Shown here: one piece after another, positions 11,401 to 20,400 of the stretch
Layout: each line of letters begins with the position of its first letter
Position numbering within the stretch: the stretch's first letter is position 1
Source of the DNA: Microstegium vimineum
Taxonomy: Eukaryota; Streptophyta; Magnoliopsida; Poales; Poaceae
DNA length: 64,000 nucleotides
Direction: 5' to 3'
Assembly (NCBI GenBank): GCA_022036555.1
Contig: CM039129.1
Span: forward strand, 21,803,973 to 21,867,972
Notes under the pieces: model-generated
The model's input: the letters and a program-made list of their open reading frames with translations, nothing else
What the model was told of the DNA's origin: nothing
Databases searched by the model: none
Position numbers and translations under genes: made by a program

Positions 11401-14400
11401 CTATGATTGTCTTGGATATGCAACCATATGATGCCATTTTGGGAGTAGATTGGTTGAGCCAGCATTCCCCCAATACTTTTGATTGGGCTTCTAGAACACT
11501 GTCTTTCCAAGAACAAGGCCGCACTGTCAAGTTGGCAGCCTTACAGCCTGCTGCTGGCTCAGTCCAAGCTATATCAGCTACCAAAGTGACTCATGCAGCT
11601 ACAGGCAATGATGTTTGGGCTTGTGCGCTGCTCAACTATGTTTCAAATCCATTCAGCAAGCACAAAAGCAGCAACAATCAGTGAAGGAAAGTATAATCAG
11701 GAATAGATTGGATTGATTGATATGAGGCAAGGTACAATTACATATATATACAGGCAAGGATCCAGAGTCCTATAAGGATCAAGAGTCCAGAGTCCTATAA
11801 GGATCAGGAGTCCTTGCCGTATCCGTATCTATCTGGCCTGCCATATCTATCTAACCCAAACAGTCCTGCGCCGATTAGGGTCCTGACCAGCCCAAAGGGC
11901 GCCTATTCTAACACACCCCCGCAGTCCAAACGTCAGCCACTTTGCACGTTTAGACTGGACCGAAACTCCGTGAAGACCGAAGAAGGCAGCCCTTTGGTGA
12001 AGATATCCGCATATTGTGAAGTGGTAGGAACATGCTGGACACGGAGATCACCAATGGCAACTCGCTCTCGAACGAAGTGAAGATCAATCTCAATGTGCTT
12101 GGTATGCTGATGCTGAATTGGATTGGAGGACATGTAGACTGCGCTGATGTTGTCACAATACACCAGCGTGGCGCGCCGAAGGGGCGTGTGCAGCTCGATG
12201 AGAAGCTGTCGCAGCCAGGTGGCTTCTGCAACTCCATTAGCCACTGCGCGATACTCAGCTTCAGCACTGGATCTTGATACTGTGTTCTGCCGCTTGGATG
12301 ACCAGGAGACTAAGTTATCACCAAGGAACACCGCATAGCCCGAAGTGGACTTGCGAGTGTCTGGACAACCAGCCCAATCAGCATCGGTGTAAACGACAAG
12401 ATCCGTAGAGGAAGATGGTCGCAGCAGTAGACCAAGGTGAAGTGTGCCTCGGATATACCGGAGAATCCGCTTCAGGGCAGCAAGATGAGGCTCTCGAAGG
12501 GCGTGCATATGAAGGCACACTTGCTGAACGGCGTACGCAATGTCCGGGCGGGTGAATGTCAGATACTGTAGGGCGCCAGCAAGACTGCGAAAGTCTGTGG
12601 CATCAGACACTTGGGCCCCGTCAGCTGCAGCAATCTTTGGATTGGTGTCAACTGGAGTAGAGCAAGGCTTGCATTCTGCCATACCAGCGCGATCCAGAAT
12701 ATCCAACATGTACTGTCGCTGGGAGAGGAGTAAACCAGCACTGCTTCGCTGAATCTGCATACCGAGGAAGTGATGCAATTCTCCCAGATCTTTCATGGCA
12801 AACTCTCGCTGCAGGGCTGAGATGATCCGCCGAAGAAGATCAGAAGAGGAAGCTGTGAGGACAATGTCATCCACATAGAGCAACAAGTAAGCTGTGTCGG
12901 AGCCGCGATGGTAAATGAAGAGTGATGTATCTGACTTAGCTTCAACAAAACCGATGGACCGAAGGTAGGTAGCCATTCGACTGTACCAAGCACGTGGGGC
13001 CTGCTTGAGGCCGTAGAGGGACTTCTTGAGCAGGCAGACATACGCAGGACGAGTAGGATCCTCAAACCCGGAGGGCTGCTAGCAATACACTGTCTCATTC
13101 AGAGTCCCATGGAGAAAGACATTCTTAACGTCGAGTTGGTGGATGGGCCAGTTGCGTGAAAGAGCCAACGAGAGCACTGTGCGGACAGTAGCAGGCTTCA
13201 CCACCGGACTGAAAGTCTCATCAAAATCCACACCAGGACGTTGAGTGAAACCACGGAGTACCCAGCGGGCCTTGTACCTCTCAAGGGAACCATCAGACTT
13301 GAACTTATGCCGGAAGATCCACTTGTCAGTGACAACATTGGCCCGAGGGGGGCGAGGTACGAGAGCCCAGGTGTCATTCTGCAGAAGGGCACGATGTTCT
13401 TCTTCCATAGCCGCTCGCCAATTGGGGTCGGCAAGAGCACTGCGGAAAGTCTTCGGCACTGGAGAGAGCGAGACGGTGTGATAAGTGGCCGGCATCCGAA
13501 AACCACTCTTCGCCCGCGAGCCCATAGCATGCTGGTTGCTCACGGGGCGAATAGGAACGGCACCCTTAGGCAAGGCAGCAGTAGTACTTGGCGATGCGGG
13601 CACAGGTGGAGGTCGAGGCTGGCGGCTGTAGTGGTGCTCGAAGAGGCGCTCGGGGCGAAGAGGCGGAAATCCGGGCGGAGGCCCGCGGGGCGCCTGTGGT
13701 GGCGCTGAACCCGTCGATGACGTAGGTGACGACGCGCCAGCCCGAAGAGCTGGCGGGACGTAGAGAGGCCCCGTCGCGGATGCCGCGCGTGGCGCGGAAG
13801 GAGGCCCCGGTGACCGGAGCGCCGGTGGGATGTAGAGCGTCGGCACCGGGAAGTCATCAGCAGCCTCGGGCGCCCCAGGCACAGTCACAGAGTGACCGGC
13901 AGGGGCGCTGGTGTCGCCAGAAGGTGCCCCAGGGTCGGCCACACGAGGACCGGCAGGGACAGCAGGAGCGTCGGAGGTGCTGGGAGACGTGCCTGCAGGA
14001 AACAAAGTGGGCGAGGGTCCAATAGGAGCTGGCACCACATCATCAATAAAATCAAGAAACTCGAGGTCGGCCGGGGTGCTAGGACCATGACGTTCAGCAA
14101 AGGGAAAGGCCGTTTCATCAAAGATGACGTGCCTGGAGATGATAACTCTATTGCTGGAAAGGTCAAGGCAGCGGTATCCTTTATGGTGGGAGGAGTAGCC
14201 TAAAAAGACACAGAGAGCAGACCTGGGAGCGAGTTTGTGAGGTGTGGTGGCAGATATGTTTGGATAACATTTGCAACCAAAAACCCGAAGATGATCATAC
14301 GTAGGCAACTTTGCAAATAATGCAAAGTGGGGTGTAGAGAGCTGAAGAGTTTTGGTAGGCAATATGTTAAGGAGGATAGTGGCTGTGGAGAGGGCCTCCA

Positions 14401-17400
14401 CCCAATAGGAGGGAGGCATAGATGCCTGAAAGAGCAGTGAGCGAATGACATTATTGATGGTGCGAATAATGCGTTCAGCTTTACCGTTCTGAGACGAGGT
14501 GTAGGGGCAGGACATGCGAATATGGATGCCCTGAGCGAGGAAGAAGTGGCGAGTACTCGAGTTGTCGAACTCTTTCCCATTGTCGCACTGGACCGACTTG
14601 ACACGTGTGTCAAATTGAGTGGAGACATGGGCGATGAACTGAGCCAGCGTGCTGAAAGTGTCAGATTTGAGGCGCAAAGGAAATGTCCACAAGTAATGAG
14701 TGCAGTCGTCCAGTATAACCAAGTAATATTTATAACCAGAGACACTGACAACCGGGGAGGTCCACAGATCAAAATGAATGAGATCAAACTTGCTAGACGC
14801 ACGAGAGGTGGACGGATAAAAGGGCAAACGAACATGACGCCCTAACTAACGCATGACACAAATCTGAACAATCACTAATATGGCACGAAGTGCTGGACGC
14901 AAGTTTGGACAACGCCTCATGACCAGGGTGGCCAAGTCGCCGGTGCCACAGCGGGGAAGAAGCCTGAGCGACAAGGGAGTGAGCTGGAGGTAGGCGCAGA
15001 GGGTACAGCGGCCCGGAGCTATTGCACCTGACGATCTCGGTCCGGGAGGGAAGAGCTTTCACAGAACAACCAGCAGGGTCAAACTCCACAGAACAATTAT
15101 TGTCGATAGTAAATTGGCGGACAGAGATGAGATTCTTAATAAGTTGTGGTGACACAAGAACATTATTAAGACGCAAAGAAGGAGACAACTCTGTAAAACC
15201 AGTAGCAGTGACAGGCATGACGGAACCATTACCTACGACAATAGATGAAGGAGTAGGATACCGCGAAGGAAGAATATGTGAAAGAGAGGAGGACTGGGAT
15301 GTCATGTGGGAGGTAGCACTGAGTCGAAATACCAGTCGCCGGACGAAGGTGGAGTCAGGGACGTGGTGCTGAAGGCGGAGGCAAGCGTCGTCGGATCCCA
15401 GGAGGGAAGGCCAGCCACGGGGTTGTAGTACCGGGGGCAACCCAGTGTGCAGCACCGTCAGGGGCAGCAGCCTGGTTGTGGGTGACGAAGGCCTGCTGCT
15501 GCTGCTACTGTGCGAGGAGCGTCTGCTGGTGCTGCGCCTGGAGGTGAGGGGGCACCGGGATCGGTGCTAACGGAGGGCGGGGGCCTCCTGGCCACATCTG
15601 GATCGAGCCCATCCAGGGGTTGTAGTAGCTGGGCCAGGAGCGACCACCGCCGGGGGCAGGCTGCTGCTGTTGCTGCGCGCTGGTGGACTGCTGCAGCAGA
15701 GCCACGGCTTCATGATGAAGCATGGCGGCACGGAGATCGACGGCGGGTGTAGGGGCACTGCCAGGGGGGGACCAGAGGGCCCCGTGGGTGGGCTGGCGGC
15801 TGCAGCGGCAGCGCAGGCCTGAGCCGTGCGAGCCAGTGCGGGCAGCGGAAGGAACGCGCGGCAAGGGGAGCCGACGCGCGGGTTAGGGCAGCGGAAGAGA
15901 GAGAAAAAAAAATTGACCTAGGCTCTGATTACCATGAAGGAAAGTATAATCAGGAATAGATTGGATTGATTGATATGAGGCAAGGTACAATTACATATAT
16001 ATACAAGCAAGGATCCAGAGTCCTATAAGGATCAAGAGTCCAGAGTCCTATAAGGATCAGGAGTCCTTGCCGTATCCGTATCTATCTGGCCTGCCATATC
16101 TATCTAACCCAAACAGTCCTGCGCCGATTAGGGTCCTGACCAGCCCAAAGGGCGCCTATTCTAACAATCAGTACCACCAGAGATCACTGAGGTTCTAGAC
16201 ACCTATTGTGATGTGTTTACTGATCCTAAAAAGCTCCCACACTCCAGAAGCTATGATCATGCTATCTCCCTGTTCCCAGGATCAGTCCCAATGAATTGCA
16301 GACCCTATAATTATTCCCCACAACACAAAAATGAAATAGAAAAGCAGGTTCAAGAGTTACTGCAGGCAGGGCTCATTGTCCACAGCCACAGCTCTTTGCT
16401 TCACCTGTCCTTCTAGTGAAGAAGAAAGATGGAACCTGGCGCTTCTGTGTGGATTATAGAAGATTGAACCCAATGACAATCAAGAACAGATTCCCTATGC
16501 CAGTTATTGAAGAGATCTTGGAATAACTGCATGGTGCCAAACTGTTTTCCAAGGTGGATGAGGTATGGCTATGCTCCTAACATCGGTGCTGTACCGTACA
16601 TCGCTGAGCAGACTCTTTCATCAGCTCAAGAGTTGGCTAATCATCGTACTGCCCACCTGGAATCTCTCAAGCAACAGTTAGCTACTGCCCAAAACCGAAT
16701 GAAGTTACAAGCGGATAAGAAACACACAGATCATGCCTTTCAGGTGGGTGAACAGGTGCTGTTGAAGCTTCAACCTTATACGCCAGTCATCTGTTGCCAA
16801 CCAGCCTTTCCCTAAACTGGCCTACAAGTACTTCGGCCCTTATACTATCGTGGACAGAGTGGGTGCCGTCGATTATCGCCTTCAGTTACCACCTGATGCC
16901 AAGATTCATGATGTCTTTCATATATCACAGTTGAAGCCTTTCACACCCAACTACACTCAAGTATATGCTTCTCTTCCAGCAGTGACTGATCTGGAAGCGG
17001 CATCAGCTGTACCAGAACGCATCATGGACCGACGTCTCATGAAGAAGGGTAATCGAGCTGTTTCCCAGGTGTCTTGGACGGGCCTTCTTGCTACTACTGT
17101 GACTTGGGAGGATTACAATGTCATCAAGACCCGATTCCCAGACCCACCCGCTTGGGGCCAAGCGGCATATTCGGCGGGGGGAGGTGTTACGGCTACCGCG
17201 AACACGTGAAGACGGTGGCGTAACCAGAAGAAGGCGCTATCGTAAAGGGATCGCGTACTAGTCAATTTGTTGTTTATGTTTAGGGTATGACATATGGGCC
17301 CAAGGCCATGTTTGTAATCTGACACATAAGTGTCTGGTGGAACGGGGAGAACGGTATCGAACAACTAAGTAAAACAAAGACAGCTCAGGCAGAGGAACCT

Positions 17401-20400
17401 TCCTTGCCGGCGTCCTTCGTCCGCGAACCTCTGGTACCTCTCACGTCGCCGGTGATCGCTGGCGGCCACAGGTCGTTACAGATTGAATCAGGTGCTAATG
17501 GTTAATGAAGAAAAAGGTTTTTTCGAGCACCTCCATTATACATGCTTCAATATATCCTCGCTACGAGAACATGAATTAGCATGTTTTCTGGGAATGCAGG
17601 ATGTCACAATACACTAGAAGGTTGATATAAGGTCATCCATCGTAACAAAAGATGCTTAAGAACTAACTGTATGCAGCCTGTGTCAAACTGGCCTGTTGAA
17701 GACCAAGAAATTGCTAAAGGTATTGAATGCAAAATCCCTAACCTTTTGGGTTGTGATATTTGTCTCTTCTAACTTCGTAAAATAAATTCCCTTTTCAGGT
17801 TCTTCACAAATCTGCCAACATAAGATATTGAGAATTTAAGTACCAAACGTAATTACATCTACTAAGCAATCTCAAGCAGTATTCATAATACCCATGACAT
17901 AACCTTTTCCTTTGGCTCTAATCTCCCCCTTTTCATATCAATAACCTGCAACAGGTTAAGACATAGTTAAACGTAAAAAGTGGAGTTCAACAAATGCAGA
18001 AGAAGTGTGGCCTTTTAAAGTTAGTAATCAAAGCAAAGCAACAGACATTTCACTGGTTCATCAGCACATACAGTGCAATAATGCTGGTAAAGAACACAGT
18101 TCACAAAGATCAAGAACTTAATCATTAAATTAATATGCTAAAAGAAAATACTGACTTCATATGACATCTTCCTATGATTTTCTGAGCTAGATAAGCTCCC
18201 CTTCTCATCAAAGCGCTGCAGTTCACAGGCGCGAACATAATCAGTTAATCAGTGTGGTGTGTGATATAAAGGGTTTTAACCCATCTTTCTTCTTCATATA
18301 ATGAAGCGCAGCTCTAGTGCGTTTTTCGAGGAAAAAAAAGAATGAAAAAAAACAGCATTTTAAAATTCTACAAAACAAACTCAAAAAGGAAAAAGAATAA
18401 CTATTGACTAGTACATCAATAACAAGTCCAAGAACTAATGAATCAATAAGTTTGATACATGACTACACAAAAATGATTGTATCATATGTTTTCAACAGCA
18501 ATAGACTCAGACATGCCTATGCGATGCTTGAAAGCAAACCCATATACATTATTTGTCACAAGGAAAACAAAAACAAAAGAAAATTGGAAGAAGTTGGCAT
18601 CATTTGTCAAACAATGCTGATAATTTCAAACCCTAGATATTTCATTGGGCAAAGTGGGGATAGATGCCTATTAACTTGGAATGCACCTACTGCATTGACT
18701 CTTTGTTTCTTTATCTTTTCACAATGTAGTGTACAAATCAAAAGGTTAACTCACCATGGAATCCGAAATGTCTAGAACAAGGCCTTCGTATTCTTCTCTA
18801 CGAGCCTGATTGAAAATTAAATAGATAATAAGAAAGAACAATGAAAGCTTATTCAAAGGCTAGAAATGTAGAATTATAAATGCAGATATGGCCAGTTTAT
18901 TACAAAGAACTATGATCATCGATATAAAAGTGGAAACTGAACGTTGTAGAATAGACAGGAAAGGGGGGAATCACCACACACCCAATGTGGGTGGGGAGCC
19001 TTTCATATATAGAGCCAATTAGGCATACATGGAAGGTACAAGTATGGCAGCTATCCATCACCTGTACAAGGCAGCTATCTATCACCTGTACAAGGCAGCT
19101 AATCCTAGGCTATACATAGCAACTAGCCTATCTAGGGGATCCTGATTGATCCTGATATATACATATCCTAATACCCGCCCGCAGTCGTAGCGGAAGAATC
19201 ACGGACACACAGACTGTTCCGAAAGTCAGTGAAGAGCTGCACAGGTAGACCCTTGGTCATGATGTCGGCGAACTGATACGCTGAGGGGACATGAAGGACC
19301 CAGAACTGTCCCAAACCGACCTTCTCACGGACGAAATGGATGTCGATCTCGATGTGCTTCGTGCGGCGGTGGTGCACGGGGTTGGCAGTCATGTAGACAG
19401 TGCTCACATTGTCACAGTAGACAACCGTCGCAAGCGGGATCGAGATGTGGAGCTCCTGGAGCAGCTGGCGCAGCCAGCAGCACTCTGCTACAACGTGTGC
19501 CACTGCACGGTACTCAGCTTCGGCGCTGGAGCAAGACACCGTCGTCTGGCGCTTGGATGACCAAGACACCAGGTTGTCGCCGAGGTAGACGCAGAAGCCG
19601 GAGGTGGAGCGGCGAGTGTCTGGGCAGCCAGCCCCGTCAGCGTCGGAGTAGGCAGTGAGCTGGTCGATGGCGCCGCCGGAGCTCAGGTGCAGACTGGCCG
19701 AAAGGGAGCCCTTGACGTATCTCAAGATGCGCTTGATCAGCGCAAGATGCGGCTCGGCGGGGTCGTGCATGAAGAGGCAGACCTGCTGGACAGCATACGC
19801 TAGGTCCGGCCTTGTCAGGGTGAGGTACTGCAGCGCACCAGCAATGCTCGTGTACTCCGAGGGGTCGGCGACTGGGGCGCCCTCTGTGGCGGACAGCTTG
19901 TTCCGGGCATCCACAGGGGTGGCTGTCGAGTGGCACTCCGACATGCCGGCACGCTGGAGGAGGTCCACAGCGTACTGCCGCTCGGAGAGGAATAGCCCAT
20001 TGCTGTCCCGAGTCACCGAGATGCCGAGGAAGTGGTGGAGGTCGCCGAGATCCGTCATGGCAAACTCTGAGTGGAGACGCTCGATGGCGTGCTGTAGAAG
20101 AGCTGGTGACGAAGCGGTGACTATGATGTCATCGACGTAGAGGAGTAGATAGGCCAGCCCGTCGCCAGCTTTGTAGATGAACAGGGACGTGTCCGACAGA
20201 GATGTGTGAAATCTGATGTTGCTGATGAAGGCAGTGAAGCGCTGATTCCAAGCGTGTGGCGCCTGCTTTAGTCCATACAAGGACTTTTGCAGCAAGCAAA
20301 CGGAGTTAGGAGCAGCGGGGTCAACGAAGCCAGACGGCTGCTCGTAATAGACTGTCTCCTCAATGTTGCCATGAAGAAATGCATTCTTCACGTCGAGCTG

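Larger units (their letters stand above)
11682..16166 (-). mobile_element. C1: young Ty1/copia element, minus strand, inserted in G3
   Basis: LTRs are 11682-11913 and 15935-16166 (232 bp each) and differ by one base by eye. The target-site duplication ATCAG (11677-11681 and 16167-16171) is perfect. On the minus strand the primer-binding site TGGTAATCAGAGC directly follows the 5' LTR (15935), and a G-rich polypurine tract lies at 11914-11923. Despite its youth the body has lost most of gag and carries nonsense changes, so it was probably mobilised in trans or inactivated very recently. Confidence 0.95.
9085..17480 (+). mobile_element. G3: Ty3/gypsy chromovirus-like element, plus strand, interrupted by Copia C1
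   Basis: LTRs are 9085-9380 and 17185-17480 (296 bp each, TGTTACGGCTACC...TTACA). By eye they differ at roughly 17 sites, so G3 is older than G2 and much older than C1. A primer-binding site (GTGGTATCAAAG) follows the 5' LTR, and a polypurine tract (GGCGGGGGGAGG) precedes the 3' LTR. Flanking 5-mers are GATAA and GATTG, not a clean target-site duplication. Only 15 bp separate it from G1. Without C1 the element is about 3.9 kb. Confidence 0.88.

Noticed and set aside
9065..17485. Clean target-site duplication for G3
   Set aside because: Flanking 5-mers GATAA and GATTG share only three bases, so it is not claimed; the LTR pair itself is clear.
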